A stretch of 64,000 nucleotides of DNA, taken from contig CM069594.1 in assembly GCA_035771175.1 (NCBI GenBank), positions 11,718,620-11,782,619 of the forward strand. Reading direction: 5' to 3'. Positions 12,289 through 22,400 of this stretch are shown here, in pieces; within the stretch, counting starts at the first letter, position 1; the number at the start of each line of letters is the position of its first letter. The translations under genes and the position numbers were made by a program. The notes under the pieces were generated by a model. It worked only from the letters and a program-made list of their open reading frames with translations. It was not told the DNA's origin and did no database searches. The DNA comes from Paratinospora sagittata (taxonomy: Eukaryota > Streptophyta > Magnoliopsida > Ranunculales > Menispermaceae).

Positions 12289-12296
12289 TATAAATA
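12289..12296 (+). promoter_or_regulatory. TATA box of the 5' LTR
   Basis: TATAAATA followed by GAGGG, preceded by the U3 repeats and lying about 310 bp before the LTR end. It is the best core-promoter match in the LTR and would place RNA start at roughly 12320-12330, marking the U3/R border. Transcription itself is not shown by the sequence. Confidence 0.75.
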
Positions 12297-12602
12297 GAGG
12301 GTAGCTCATATTTGAATAACACATTATGTTTTTGAGATCAAGTTAATCTTGTGAGGTCTTGTGTCCTCTTGGTTCTTAAAAGAACTCTTGAACTTATCAA
12401 GTTAATCTTGTGGCGTTCAAACAACCAAACTTATCACCTTGATTGTTGAATCTTGGTGTGGCGTTTTCAATCTTCGTAGTCTTGGTTTTCATCTGCTTAG
12501 GTGACGGGCAAGGCTCAACCAATCTTGTCTACACGATCTTGGGGTTCTAATCCATCATTGTTATTGGGTTTCATCACAATTGTTGGTGGAGTTCATATCG
12601 TT

Positions 12603-12614
12603 TGGTATCAGAGC
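12603..12614 (+). promoter_or_regulatory. Primer binding site (initiator Met-tRNA type)
   Basis: TGGTATCAGAGC starts two bases after the 5' LTR. It is complementary to the 3' end of plant initiator Met-tRNA, the usual primer of plant Ty3/gypsy and Ty1/copia elements. It primes minus-strand DNA synthesis. Confidence 0.93.
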
Positions 12615-12720
12615 TTTGGTTCTAAGATAAGTTTGACTATCTTTTATTTTCATTTTTTTTCTATTTCCTATTCCATGCAGTAGAAAAAAAAATCATCAAA
12701 AAAAAAAGGAGAAGAAAAGT

Positions 12721-12993
12721 GATTCCAGTAAGAAAATTTCCTCTTTTCAATCTTGTTTCTCACCTTATTCATGTTCTTGATCCTGCAGTAAAAAAAAAAA
12801 AAAAAAAGTAGAAAAGTGATTGCAGTAAGAAGATTTCCTCTTTTCAATCTTGTTTCTCACCTTATTCATGTTCTTGATCCTGCAGTAGAAAAAAAAAAAA
12901 AAACAAAAACAAAAACAAAAAGTAGAAAACTTATTCCAGTAAGAAAATTTCCTCTTTTCAATCTTGTTTCTCACCTTATTCATGTTCTTGATC
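12721..12993 (+). repeat. Leader tandem repeat, 3 copies with A-tract spacers
   Basis: Copies begin at 12721, 12818 and 12932 (steps of 97 and 114 bp). Each has a shared core of about 73 bp beginning ATTCCAGTAAGAAAATTTCC or a close variant and ending TTCATGTTCTTGATC. The first two are followed by CTGCAGTA and an A-rich tract, interspersed with C in the second. A fragment of the same tail (CATGCAGTAGAAAAA) lies just upstream near 12675. The copies look recently duplicated, as they differ at only a few bases. Confidence 0.9.
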
Positions 12994-13237
12994 TTTTGAT
13001 GAGTTTTGGTTGTTTCTCATTTTTGAATTGCCACTAGATTATTTTGAATTAGTTTCTTGAAGTTTGATTAAGAACTAAAGGAGACACAAAAGAGTGGAAA
13101 AAGGCAAGAGTGTGTGAGACCATAAGAGGGTAAAAGCCGTTTAGAGTGAAAACACGAGTGCAAGTGTATCAAATTCTTGAGTGAAAAGTGAGGGAGTGCT
13201 TGTGAGGAATTCTAACCTTGTTTTGCAGATTTTAAAT

Positions 13238-13483
13238 ATGTCCAATAATCAAGAAGAAGATACAACCGAAGAAGTTCGACAACCTGCAGTTCCAAACCTC
13301 CAAATGCAAGCGTTGTTAGGGGAGATGAGGCGTATGTTGAGGAATGAATTAGAACCTATTCATGAGAGGTTGGATAGAGTAGAAGCAGGAACTCCTAGGG
13401 AACAACAACAAGGCATCCGCAACAGGCAGCAAGGTGGGCGTGTTCCGTGGCGGAATGTTGAGGAAGAGGCCGAGTTGGAGTAG
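13238..13483 (+). pseudogene. gag: Gag N-terminal fragment, ended by a premature TAG
   Basis: ATG at 13238 opens a frame of 81 codons ending in TAG at 13481-13483. The peptide begins MSNNQEED and is acidic and glutamine-rich, with a helical stretch (MRRMLRNELEPIHERLDRVE). The same frame resumes immediately after TAG and continues as gag-pol for another 1,513 codons, so this is the beginning of one polyprotein split by a single nonsense codon. The frame is open upstream to 13181 but with no ATG before 13238. The context GAG TAG TTT GAT does not match the strong plant readthrough signal TAG CAR YYA, so a mutation is likelier than programmed readthrough. Confidence 0.8.
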
Positions 13484-16400
13484 TTTGATGAGCCATATTT
13501 GAACCGTGGCAGGTTTGAGCGTAGGAATGGGAATCGAGAAGCTTGGATGGGTAGGCCTTGGAGAGATAATGATTTAGGAAACATAAAGATTAAAATCCCA
13601 TCTTTTCAAGGTAAAAGTGATCCTGAAGTTTATTTGGAGTGGGAAACTAAAATGGAGATGGTGTTTGATTGTCACACCTACTCGGAGATAAAGAAGGTTA
13701 AGTTGGCTTCAATTGAATTCACCGATTATGCCATTGTTTGGTGGGATCAATTACTGATTAATAGGAGAAGGAATAGAGAGCCACCCGTAGACACTTGGGA
13801 GGAGATGAAAATGCTTATGAGGAAGCGTTTTGTACCCAGCCACTATTATAGGGGATTGTATCAAAAGTTGCAGAGGTTAAATCAAGGTTCCAGGAGTGTG
13901 GAAGAATATTACAAGGAGATGGAAGTAGCTATGATCCGGGCTAATGTAGAAGAGGACCGGGAAGCCACCATGGCTCGGTTTTTGCACGGTTTAAATCATG
14001 AGATTGCGGATATAGTCGAGATGCAGCACTATGTTGAGTTGACAGATATGGTGCATCAAGCCATAAAGGTGGAGGCACAGTTCAAACGAAAGGGATTGGC
14101 TAGGAGGGGACAACCTATGGCTACCACCAGCCCATGGAGGACAGCTCAAAAAAGGGACGATCAGCTACAAAATAAGCCCAAATTTGAACCCTCTACGACT
14201 GCCAAACCAACGACCGCTACTACTTCAGGTAACACTGAAACTTCAAATTCTAAAACACGTGATATTAAGTGTTTTAAATGTCAGGGGCGGGGGCATATAG
14301 CCAGCCAATGTGTAAACAAAAGGGTGATGGTGATAAACGCCCAAGGAGAGCTTGAGTCGGAGAATGAGGAAGAAGTAGATGATGCTGACATGCCACCTTT
14401 GGAGGATGCCGATGATGAGCAAAATGCTGTGGTTGGAGATTTATTGGTAGCAAGGCGAGTTCTCAATGTGCAGGTTAAGGAGGAAGAAAGTAACCAAAGG
14501 GAGAACTTGTTTCATACTCGATGCTTTGTAAACAACAAAGTTTGCAGTGTCATTATCGATGGAGGGAGTTGCACAAACGTAGCCAGCACTTATTTGGTGG
14601 AGAAATTGGCCTTAACTACCTTGAAACATCCTCACCCTTATCGGCTTCAGTGGCTGAATGACTGTGGCGAAATCAAGGTAACAAGGCAAGTGTTGGTTGC
14701 ATTATCCATTGGTAAATATGAGGATGAGGTGCTTTGTGATGTGGTTCCTATGCATGCATGCCATTTATTGTTGGGAAGACCATGGCAGTATGATAAGAGG
14801 GCTAAGCATGATGGATTCACAAATAGGCATTCTTTCACTCATAAAGGGCAGCCTATTATTCTTGTGCCATTGGCTCCAAAACAAGTCAGGGAGGACCAAT
14901 TAAAGTTGCAAAGCTCAAATGAAAAAAAGAAAGAAAAAGAAATAAAGGCCGAAATTGAGAAAAAAAAAAGAGAGAAAAACATTGATCAGAGAGAAAAAGA
15001 AAAAGAGGGGATTTCAGCCATAGTGAGAGCAAGAGAGGAAAAATTCAATTGCATTGCAAAAAAAAGTGAGATCAAGAGAGCATTATTTTCACACCAGCCC
15101 CTTATTGTACTCTTGTACAAGGAGGCTCTTTTATGTACTAATGATCTCGTCGGTGCTTTGCCGAGCGTTATTGTTTCTCTTTTGCAGGAGTTTGAAGATG
15201 ACCTTCCTGAAGAAGTACCTTATGGATTACCTCCAATCCGAGGGATTGAACATCAAATTGATTTCATACCAGGTGCATCAATTCCAAACCGACCTGCTTA
15301 TAGGAGTAATCCCGAGGAGACCAAGGAACTCCAAAGGCAAGTAGGTGAATTATTGGAGAAGGGGTATGTACGTGAAAGCATGAGTCCTTGTGCAGTTCCG
15401 GTGCTGTTAGTTCCAAAGAAGGATGGAACATGGAGGATGTGTGTTGACTGCCGAGCCATCAACAACATAACGGTAAAGTATCGCCATCCCATTCCTAGAT
15501 TAGACGATATGCTGGATGAATTGCATGGTTCTTGTGTCTTTACAAAAATTGATCTTAAGAGTGGATATCATCAGATCAGGATGAAGGAAGGTGATGAATG
15601 GAAAACTGCTTTTAAGACTAAATATGGTTTGTATGAGTGGTTAGTGATGCCTTTCGGTTTAACTAATGCTCCGAGCACATTTATGCGTTTAATGAACCAT
15701 GTTTTGCGTGCATTTATTGGCAAATTCGTCGTTGTGTATTTTGATGATATCCTAATTTATAGCAAAAACTTGGAAGAACATGTATTGCATTTGAAATCTG
15801 TTTTGGAAATTCTAAGGACAGAAAAGTTGTTTGCTAATCTCAAGAAGTGCACCTTTTGCACAGATAAACTTGTGTTTCTTGGTTTTGTTGTTAGTAAGAG
15901 AGGAATTGAGGTGGACGAGGAAAAGGTTAAGGCAATCCAAGAGTGGCCAACGCCTACAACAATCAGCCAAGTGAGGAGTTTCCATGGCTTAGCTAGCTTC
16001 TATAGACGGTTTGTGCGTGATTTTAGTAGCTTAGCCTCACCTCTTACTGAAGTCATCAAGAAAAATGTGCCGTTTAAGTGGGGGAAAGAACAAGAAAAGG
16101 CATTTAATCTGATCAAAGAAAAGTTAACTAATGCACCTTTGCTTGTTTTACCTAACTTTGCTAAAACTTTTGAAATTGAGTGTGATGCTTCAGGTATAGG
16201 TATTGGAGCTGTTTTGATGCAAGAAGGTCGTCCAATTGCTTATTTCAGTGAAAAGTTGAGTGGGGCAGCCCTAAATTACCCTACTTATGATAAGGAGATG
16301 TACGCCTTGATAAGGGCTTTGGAAAATTGGCAGCACTATCTATGGCCAAAGGAATTCGTGATTCACACAGATCATGAATCTTTGAAGCATTTGAAAGGAC

Positions 16401-18025
16401 AGCAAAAGTTGAACAGACGCCATGCCAAGTGGGTGGAATTCATTGAAACATTTCCTTATGTGATCAGATACAAGCAAGGTAAGGAAAATGTGGTGGCTGA
16501 CGCATTGTCCCGAAGGTATGCTTTACTTTCCATTTTAGATACAAAATTGCTTGGTTTTGAATACATTAAGGATTTGTATGCACAAGATTCTGAATTTGGT
16601 GAAGTGTTCAATGCATGTGAAAAAGTGGCGTTTGGTAAGTTTTATAGGCATGATGGATTTTCGTTTCGGGAAAATAAACTGTGTGTGCCTATGTGTTCTT
16701 TGCGTGAATTGTTTGTGAGAGAAGCTCATGGTGGTGGTTTGATGGGTCATTTTGGTGTAGCTAAGACATTAGGAATTTTGCATGATCATTTTTTTTGGCC
16801 TCATATGAAACGTGATGTGGAAAGAATCTGTGAGAAGTGTATCACGTGTAAACAGGCCAAGTCTAAGTTGAAACCCCATGGTTTGTACACCCCTTTGCCA
16901 ATACCTAGTGAACCTTGGACTGATATTTCTATGGATTTTGTTTTGGGATTACCTAGGACTAAGAGGGGGAGAGATTCAGTTTTTGTGGTGGTAGATAGAT
17001 TTTCCAAGATGGCACACTTCATTGCATGTCATAAAACTGATGATGCATCACATATAGCTGATTTGTTCTTCAAAGAAATTGTTAGGTTACATGGCATGCC
17101 TAGGACCATTGTTTCTGATAGGGATGCAAGGTTTTTGAGTTACTTTTGGAAGACTTTGTGGGGAAAGTTGGGAACCAAGTTATTGTTTTCTACTACTTGT
17201 TATCCACAAACGGATGGTCAAACTGAAGTAGTGAATAGAACACTGTCTTCCTTGTTACGTGCTATCATTAAAAAGAACTTGAAAACATGGGAAGATTGTT
17301 TGCCACATGTTGAATTTGCTTATAATCGAAGTATTCATTCTGCAACTAAATTTTCACCATTTGAAATGGTTTATGGTTTTAACCCATTGTCACCTTTGGA
17401 TTTAACTTCTTTACCTTTGAGTGAACGTGTAAACTTAGATGGCAAAAAGAAGGCAGAATTTTTAAAGATGATTCATGAAAAGGCACGGCTGAACATTGAA
17501 AGGAGGACTAAACAATATGTTCAACAAGCTAACAAGGGACGCAAGAAGGTAGTGTTTGAACCCGGAGATTGGGTTTGGTTGCACTTAAGGAAGGACCGTT
17601 TTCCGGAGAAACGACGTTCAAAACTCCTACCTCGGGGTGACGGACCATTTCAAATACTGGAACGCATCAATGATAATGCCTACAAGCTTGACTTACCAGG
17701 TGAGTATGGTGTCAGTGCAAGCTTTCATGTCGCTGATTTATCTCCTTTTGATGTAGGTGACAATTTGAGGACAAATCCTTCTCAAGAGGGGGAGAATGAT
17801 GCAAACCAAGGAGCTGGACAAGTTGATCATACATTTGGGAATGTAGCACAAGACCCATTGTCACTTCCAAGTGGCCCAATTACAAGACTTAGAGCCAAAC
17901 GTTTCAAGGAAGCACTAAATGGGCTAATCCAAGAGAATTTGGCCGATTCTAAGAAGACCAACATGGGCTCAAATAATAATCAAGGCTTGGTCCATGTCAT
18001 TAAACCAATTGAAGAAGTTAATTAG
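13484..18025 (+). CDS. gag-pol: Gag-Pol polyprotein of a Ty3/gypsy element (open after the TAG)
   Basis: The frame is open from 13484 and its first ATG is 13547, so this product would lack the Gag N-terminus. Numbering residues from the codon at 13499 (1,508 in all): Gag 41-200, CCHC knuckle 258-271, protease D354, a Lys/Glu-rich linker 475-505, RT with YFDD at 747-750, RNase H 889-1006, integrase zinc finger H1077/H1084/C1114/C1117, integrase catalytic D1146/D1207/E1243, and the GPF motif at 1382-1384. No frameshift or stop occurs after 13483. It makes the capsid and the enzymes that reverse-transcribe the element RNA and integrate the copy. There is no canonical chromodomain after GPF. The last 75 residues are encoded by the 3' LTR. 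The stop is TAG at 18023. All key catalytic residues I looked for are present. Confidence 0.93.
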   Translation, partial: FDEPYLNRGRFERRNGNREAWMGRPWRDNDLGNIKIKIPSFQGKSDPEVYLEWETKMEMVFDCHTYSEIKKVKLASIEFTDYAIVWWDQLLINRRRNREPPVDTWEEMKMLMRKRFVPSHYYRGLYQKLQRLNQGSRSVEEYYKEMEVAMIRANVEEDREATMARFLHGLNHEIADIVEMQHYVELTDMVHQAIKVEAQFKRKGLARRGQPMATTSPWRTAQKRDDQLQNKPKFEPSTTAKPTTATTSGNTETSNSKTRDIKCFKCQGRGHIASQCVNKRVMVINAQGELESENEEEVDDADMPPLEDADDEQNAVVGDLLVARRVLNVQVKEEESNQRENLFHTRCFVNNKVCSVIIDGGSCTNVASTYLVEKLALTTLKHPHPYRLQWLNDCGEIKVTRQVLVALSIGKYEDEVLCDVVPMHACHLLLGRPWQYDKRAKHDGFTNRHSFTHKGQPIILVPLAPKQVREDQLKLQSSNEKKKEKEIKAEIEKKKREKNIDQREKEKEGISAIVRAREEKFNCIAKKSEIKRALFSHQPLIVLLYKEALLCTNDLVGALPSVIVSLLQEFEDDLPEEVPYGLPPIRGIEHQIDFIPGASIPNRPAYRSNPEETKELQRQVGELLEKGYVRESMSPCAVPVLLVPKKDGTWRMCVDCRAINNITVKYRHPIPRLDDMLDELHGSCVFTKIDLKSGYHQIRMKEGDEWKTAFKTKYGLYEWLVMPFGLTNAPSTFMRLMNHVLRAFIGKFVVVYFDDILIYSKNLEEHVLHLKSVLEILRTEKLFANLKKCTFCTDKLVFLGFVVSKRGIEVDEEKVKAIQEWPTPTTISQVRSFHGLASFYRRFVRDFSSLASPLTEVIKKNVPFKWGKEQEKAFNLIKEKLTNAPLLVLPNFAKTFEIECDASGIGIGAVLMQEGRPIAYFSEKLSGAALNYPTYDKEMYALIRALENWQHYLWPKEFVIHTDHESLKHLKGQQKLNRRHAKWVEFIETFPYVIRYKQGKENVVADALSRRYALLSILDTKLLGFEYIKDLYAQDSEFGEVFNACEKVAFGKFYRHDGFSFRENKLCVPMCSLRELFVREAHGGGLMGHFGVAKTLGILHDHFFWPHMKRDVERICEKCITCKQAKSKLKPHGLYTPLPIPSEPWTDISMDFVLGLPRTKRGRDSVFVVVDRFSKMAHFIACHKTDDASHIADLFFKEIVRLHGMPRTIVSDRDARFLSYFWKTLWGKLGTKLLFSTTCYPQTDGQTEVVNRTLSSLLRAIIKKNLKTWEDCLPHVEFAYNRSIHSATKFSPFEMVYGFNPLSPLDLTSLPLSERVNLDGKKKAEFLKMIHEKARLNIERRTKQYVQQANKGRKKVVFEPGDWVWLHLRKDRFPEKRRSKLLPRGDGPFQILERINDNAYKLDLPGEYGVSASFHVADLSPFDVGDNLRTNPSQEGENDANQGAGQVDHTFGNVAQDPLSLPSGPITRLRAKRFKEALNGLIQENLADSKKTNMGSNNNQGLVHVIKPIEEVN
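13619..14098 (+). other. Retrotransposon Gag (capsid) domain
   Basis: Residues 41-200 of the post-TAG frame match the plant retrotransposon Gag pattern: [16 protein letters not shown] at the start, the A-(x)-WW motif (AIVWWDQL), [20 protein letters not shown], and [10 protein letters not shown] followed by [11 protein letters not shown]. This domain assembles the virus-like particle. The region lies after the nonsense codon. Confidence 0.9.
14270..14311 (+). other. Gag CCHC zinc knuckle
   Basis: C-x2-C-x4-H-x4-C, read as [14 protein letters not shown] (residues 258-271). This is the nucleocapsid RNA-binding knuckle that marks the end of Gag. It is complete. Confidence 0.95.
14501..14788 (+). 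other. Aspartic protease domain
   Basis: [13 protein letters not shown] has the catalytic aspartate at residue 354 (codon 14558-14560). The form D-G-G-S is common in plant Ty3/gypsy proteases in place of D-S/T-G. The later [11 protein letters not shown] is the usual hydrophobic-glycine motif of this fold. It cleaves the polyprotein. Confidence 0.85.
15296..15889 (+). other. Reverse transcriptase domain
   Basis: Residues 600-797 include [35 protein letters not shown], the first catalytic aspartate in [30 protein letters not shown], and [14 protein letters not shown] with the paired catalytic aspartates at 749-750. All motifs are complete. Sequence style ([20 protein letters not shown]) is that of plant chromoviruses. 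Confidence 0.96.
16163..16516 (+). other. RNase H domain
   Basis: Catalytic acids are seen at D896 ([10 protein letters not shown]), E933 ([12 protein letters not shown]), D958 ([11 protein letters not shown]) and D1001 (VVADALSRR). The domain degrades the RNA strand of the RNA-DNA hybrid. No break was seen. Confidence 0.94.
16709..17398 (+). other. Integrase: HHCC finger and DDE core
   Basis: The zinc finger is H1077-x6-H1084-x29-C1114-x2-C1117, spanning [12 protein letters not shown] and KCITCKQAK. The catalytic triad is D1146 (ISMDFVLG), D1207 (IVSDRDARF) and E1243 ([10 protein letters not shown]), with the D-x35-E spacing expected. The C-terminal GPF motif follows at about 17642-17650. 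All residues needed for strand transfer are in place. Confidence 0.95.
17642..18025 (+). other. Integrase C-terminus and LTR-encoded tail, no chromodomain seen
   Basis: After GPF (residues 1382-1384) comes [17 protein letters not shown], then [11 protein letters not shown], where the frame enters the 3' LTR at residue 1434. The tail contains the basic motif [19 protein letters not shown]. An ordinary chromodomain with its aromatic cage is not recognisable. In CRM-clade elements the equivalent region is a distinct CR-type tail that overlaps the 3' LTR, which fits here. Whether this tail has targeting ability is unknown. Confidence 0.65.
17784..17796 (+). promoter_or_regulatory. Polypurine tract
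   Basis: AAGAGGGGGAGAA ends exactly where the 3' LTR begins with TGATGC. It is the primer site for plus-strand DNA synthesis. It lies inside the coding frame, reading QEGEN. Confidence 0.93.
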
Positions 18026-18079
18026 TCCATGTCATCAAATACATTGAACTTAGTCAATTAGCTATTTTTGACTAAGTTT

Positions 18080-18331
18080 AGAAGTCCAAATCGACGGTTG
18101 GTATTTAGAAGTCCAAAGAAGCGGCTAGAATTCAAAAGAGGCGGCTAACCACCTTTAGAAGTCCAAATCGGCGGCTAGCTACCTTGAGAAGTCCAAAGAA
18201 GCGGCTAACCACCTTTAGAAGTCCAAATCGGCGGCTAGCTACCTTGAGAAGTCCAAAGAAGCGGCTAACCACCTTTAGAAGTCAAAAGAGGCGGCTGGTT
18301 ACCTTAGAAGTCCAAATCGGCGGCTGGTTAT
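18080..18331 (+). repeat. U3 tandem repeats of the 3' LTR, about 9 copies
   Basis: Same 24-31 bp repeats as in the 5' LTR but with the 60-bp pair (AGTCCAAATCGGCGGCTAGC... and ...AAGCGGCTAACCACC) present twice in succession. The two copies of the pair are identical, which fits slippage or unequal pairing during or after reverse transcription. Confidence 0.88.
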
Positions 18332-18379
18332 GTTTGAATTTAGTTATGGCTTTTCCTATTCTTGGAGGGCTGTTCCAAG

Positions 18380-18387
18380 TATAAATA
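18380..18387 (+). promoter_or_regulatory. TATA box of the 3' LTR
   Basis: TATAAATA, equivalent to the 5' LTR box. If active it would fire outward into the satellite on the plus strand. Such readout transcription is possible but not shown here. Confidence 0.6.
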
Positions 18388-18692
18388 GAGGGTAGCTCAT
18401 ATTTGAATAACACATTATGTTTTTGAGATCAAGTTAATCTTGTGAGGTCTTGTGTCCTCTTGGTTCTTAAAAGAACTCTTGAACTTATCAAGTTAATCTT
18501 GTGGCGTTCAAACAACCAAACTTATCACCTTGATTGTTGAATCTTGGTGTGGCGTTTTCAATCTTCGTAGTCTTGGTTTTCCTCTGCTTAGGTGACGGGT
18601 CAAGGCTCAACCAATCTTGTCTACACGATCTTGGGGTTCTAATCCATCATTGTTATTGGGTTTCATCACAATTGTTGGTGGAGTTCATATCA

Positions 18693-18697
18693 AATAG
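18693..18697 (+). repeat. Target site duplication AATAG (right)
   Basis: Second copy of the duplicated target, followed by AGAACATGATACAC, the normal satellite continuation. Confidence 0.95.
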
Positions 18698-19492
18698 AGA
18701 ACATGATACACAACCAAATAGCACTCTATCCACGTCTGAGACCAAAATCAGATATTTCTAACGAGAAAAATGTGGGCACTTCTGCTTGCTCGATTTTTCT
18801 ATTCCTTACACAGTTTTGCCAGGTTATCTTAATTGAAATATGTTCTACTAACACCTAGATGATTCCCTTTGTCTCGCATGCCCAAAACAACTTTAGATTA
18901 AACAATGTTTTGAATTCAAATCATTTTGTAGTCACTTGCTCTTTAACCTGCAACTTCTATTTTTATAAAACACTCATTCTCTGATTTTCAAAAATACAAC
19001 ACGCACGATTTTTGTAAGTTAGATTGAGCTTTCCAAAGAGTTTTTCAAGAGAAGAAAGTAATGATTCTTGCATTTGCCAAAACAAGCTTCGAATTGAATC
19101 AAAATTGCAATCTGTCTTGATGATAACGTCATTGTTCAGCAAGTTCTTCATTTTATCCCTTTTGTGCTTAGATTTGCAGAGGGTATCCATTGTTTTAAAC
19201 TGCAAGTATATGAAGTGGTCTCGGTAAGATAACACATCAAAAAAGAACACAACACCCGTATTGCATCAAGAACACATCAAACAATAGCTTTCGAAGTCTA
19301 CAAAGATCAAGCTCGAAGAACGAACACATATCTCATGTCTAATGCATTAGTTTGATCTTTGGTGTGTAGGGTAACCTCTCGATCAAACTCAGCACTAAAA
19401 CTCTGAAAATTGCAAAGTCTTCAAGATCACTTCGATATAGTATTTCATTTTGAAAAAATGTTTTCCGTAAGGTTTTAATCATAATTTCAATG
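18698..19492. repeat. Monomer 11, right part
   Basis: The remaining 795 bp of the monomer interrupted at 11765. Its marks GTAGTCACTTGC, GAACACATATCTC and CTTCAAGATCAC are shared with the ends of monomers 8 and 12. Confidence 0.93.
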
Positions 19493-22400
19493 AGTTTTGA
19501 ATTATTTAAAAGTGTTTTAAGTCAATGGAATGGTTCTTGAGTGTCAAAATATTAACTTTTCAAAAATAAGGCTATCCAGCAATTTGCCAAAATTCTCGAG
19601 AAGGCACTAACGCACTATCAGTGTTGATAGCACGTTGATAGGGTTCTATAATAAGACATTTGTTTTTTTTGGAAAATTGTCTATAGCGCTATCCCCTTTG
19701 ATGACTCGCTATAAAGGTGTTGCCTTAATCTTTTCATTTTTAGTAAAATGGGCAATAGCGCGCTATAGGCCTTGATAACACGCTATCGGAAAGTCTATAA
19801 AACTCAAGCTCTCTAGTTTGTGTACATCGACCTGCTATCTGTCAATAGAGAACATGATACACAACCAAATAGCACTCTATCCACGTCTGAGACCAAAATC
19901 AGATATTTCTAACGAGAAAAATGTGGGCACTTCTGCTTGCTCGATTTTTCTATTCCTTACACAGTTTTGCCAGGTTATATTAATTGAAATATGCTCTACT
20001 AACACCTAGATGATTCCCTTTGTCTCGCACGCCCAAAACAACTTTAGATTAAACAATGTTTTGAATTCAAATCATTTTGTACTCACTTGCTCTTTAACCT
20101 GCAACTTCTATTTTTATAAAACACTCATTCTCTGATTTTCAAAAATACAACACGCACGATTTTTGTAAGTTAGATTGAGCTTTCCAAAGAGTTTTTCAAG
20201 AGAAGAAAGTAATGATTCTTGCATTTGCCAAAACAAGCTTCGAATTGAATCAAAATTGCAATCTGTCTTGATGATAACGTCATTGTTCAGCAAGTTCTTC
20301 ATTTTATCCCTTTTGTGCTTAGATTTGCAGAGGGTATCCATTGTTTTAAACTGTAAGTATATGAAATGGTCTCGGTAAGATAACACATCAAAAAAGAACA
20401 CAACACCCGTATTGCATACAATAGCTTTCGAAGTCTACAAAGATCAAGCTCGAAGAACGAACACATATCTCATGTCTAATGCATTAGTTTGATCTTTGGT
20501 GTGTAGGGTAACCTCTCGATCAAACTCAGCACTAAAACTCTGAAAATTGCAAAGTCTTCAAGATCACTTCGATATAGTATTTCATTTTGAAAAAATGTTT
20601 TCCGTAAGGTTTTAATCATAATTTCAATGAGTTTTGAATTATTAAAAAGTGTTTTGAGTCAATGGAATGGTTCTTGAGTGTCAAAATATTAACTTTTCAA
20701 AAATAAGGCTATCCAGCAATTTGCCAAAATTCTCGAGAAGGCACTAACGCACTATCAGTGTTGATAGCACGTTGATAGGGTTCTATAATAAGACATTTCT
20801 TTTTTCTGGAAAATTGTCTATAGCGCGCTATCCCCTTTGATGACTCGCTATAAAGCTGTTGCCTTAATCTTTACATTTTTAGTAAAATGGGCAATAGTGC
20901 GCTATAGGGCTTGATAACACGCTTTCGGAAAGTCTGAAAAACTCGAGCTCTCGGGTTTGTGTATATCGACCTGCTATCTGTCAATAGAGAACATGATACA
21001 CAACCAAATAGCATTCTATCCACGTCTGAGACAAAAATCAGATATTTCTAACGAGAAAAATGTGGGCACTTCTGCTTGCTCGATTTTTCTATTCCTTACA
21101 CAGTTTTGCCAGGTTATCTTAATTCAAATATGCTCTACTAACACCTAGAGGATTCCCATTGTCTCGCACGCCCAAAACAACTTTAGAGTAAACAATGTTT
21201 TGAATTCAAATCATTTTGTACTCAGTTGCTCTTTAACCTGCAACTTCTATTTTTATAAAACACTCATTCTCTGATTTTCAAAAATACAACACGCACGATT
21301 TTTGTAAGTTAGATTGAGCTTTCCAAAGAGTTTTCAAGAGAAGAAAGTAATGATTCTTGCATTTGCCAAAACAAGCTTCGAATTGAATCAAAATTGCAAT
21401 CTGTCTTGATGATAACGTCATTGTTCAGCAAGTTCTCCATTTTATCCCTTTTGTGCTTAGATTTGCAGAGGGTATCCATTGTTTTAAACTGTAAGTATAT
21501 GAAGTGGTCTCGGTAAGATAACACATCAAAAAAGAACACAACACCCGTATTGCATCAAGAACACATCAAACAATAGCTTTCGAAGTCTACAAAGATCCAG
21601 CTCGAAGAACGAAAACATATCTCATGTCTAATGCATTAGTTTGATCGAGAAGTTTGATCTTTGGTGTGTAGGGTAACCTCTCGATCAAACTCAGCACTAA
21701 AACTCTGAAAATTGCAAAGTCTTCAAAATCACTTCGATATAGTATTTCATTTTGAAAAAATGTTTTCCGTAAGGTTTTAATCATAATTTCAATGAGTTTT
21801 GAATTATTTAAAAGTGTTTTGAGTCAATGGAATGGTTCTTGAGTGTCAAAATATTAATTTTTCAAAAATAAGGCTATCCAGCAATTTGCCAAAATTCTCA
21901 AGAAGGCACTAGCGCACTATCAGTGTTGATAGCACGTTGATAGGGTTCTATAATAAGACATTTGTTTTTTCTGGAAAATTGTCTATAGCGCGCTATCCCC
22001 TTTGATGACTCGCTATAAAGCTGTTGCCTTGATCTTTTCATTTTTAGTAAAATGGGCAATAGCGCGCTATAGGCCTTGATAACACGCTATCGGAAAGTCT
22101 AAAAAACTCAAGCTCTCTAGTTTGTGTATATCGACCTGCTATCTGTCAATAGAGAACATGATAAACAACCAAATAGCACTCTATCCATGTCTGAGACCAA
22201 AATCAGATATTTCTAACGAGAAAAATTTGGACACTTCTGCTTGCTCGATTTTTCTATTCCTTACACAGTTTTGCCAGGTTATCTTAATTGAAATATGCTC
22301 TACTAACACCTTGATGATTCCCTTTTGTCTCGCACGCCCAAAACATCTTTAGATTAAACAATGTTTTGAATTCAAACCATTTTGTAGTCACTTGCTCTTT

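Larger units (their letters stand above)
11766..12600 (+). repeat. 5' LTR, 835 bp
   Basis: Starts TGATGC and ends ATATCG just before the primer binding site. Compared by eye with the 3' LTR it has 7 substitutions: four within 12 bases near 11906-11917, then one each at the ATGTCCTTAAA site (A in the 3' LTR), in TTTTCATCTG (C in the 3' LTR) and at the last base. It also lacks one T (GACGGGCAAG) and one 60-bp repeat unit. The TAG at about 11902-11904 would stop the polyprotein tail early if this LTR sequence lay at the 3' end. Its function is promoter (U3) and start of the genomic RNA. Confidence 0.95.
12601..13237 (+). other. Untranslated leader of the retrotransposon
   Basis: This 637-bp stretch lies between the 5' LTR and the first plausible Gag start. 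It holds the primer binding site, a three-copy tandem repeat with long A tracts (12721-12993) and an unstructured remainder. The packaging signal would be expected here but I cannot locate it. TTTTGCAG at about 13220-13228, just before the ATG at 13238, resembles a 3' splice site; no splicing is claimed. Confidence 0.7.
11766..18692 (+). mobile_element. Ty3/gypsy LTR retrotransposon, CRM-like, 6,927 bp, nearly intact
   Basis: In order it has a 5' LTR (11766-12600), primer binding site (12603-12614), untranslated leader with a tandem repeat, gag-pol in one frame (13238-18025), polypurine tract (17784-17796) and 3' LTR (17797-18692). Reverse transcriptase precedes integrase, which defines Ty3/gypsy. 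Ends are TG...CA in the 3' LTR; the last base of the 5' LTR is G instead of A. The polyprotein tail runs into the 3' LTR, there is no ordinary chromodomain, and the LTR begins TGATG. From my knowledge of the family this resembles the CRM chromovirus clade, but the clade call is inference without a tree. One in-frame TAG at 13481 probably makes this copy non-autonomous. Confidence 0.93.
17797..18692 (+). repeat. 3' LTR, 896 bp
   Basis: It starts TGATGC and ends ATATCA, followed by the AATAG duplication. It is 61 bp longer than the 5' LTR: one extra 60-bp U3 repeat pair and one extra T (GACGGGTCAAG). Its first 229 bp also encode the end of the polyprotein. Low divergence from the 5' LTR (7 of 835 aligned bases) indicates a recent insertion. 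Confidence 0.95.

Noticed and set aside
11766..12600. A solo LTR or a second element left of the retrotransposon
   Set aside because: The TG start, target duplication, primer binding site and pairing with 17797-18692 show it is the 5' LTR of the same element. No other LTR-like sequence occurs in the window.
12501..13037. Short plus- and minus-strand frames in the retrotransposon leader
   Set aside because: They read through LTR end, primer site and A-tract repeats, with low-complexity Lys/Phe runs. Not genes.
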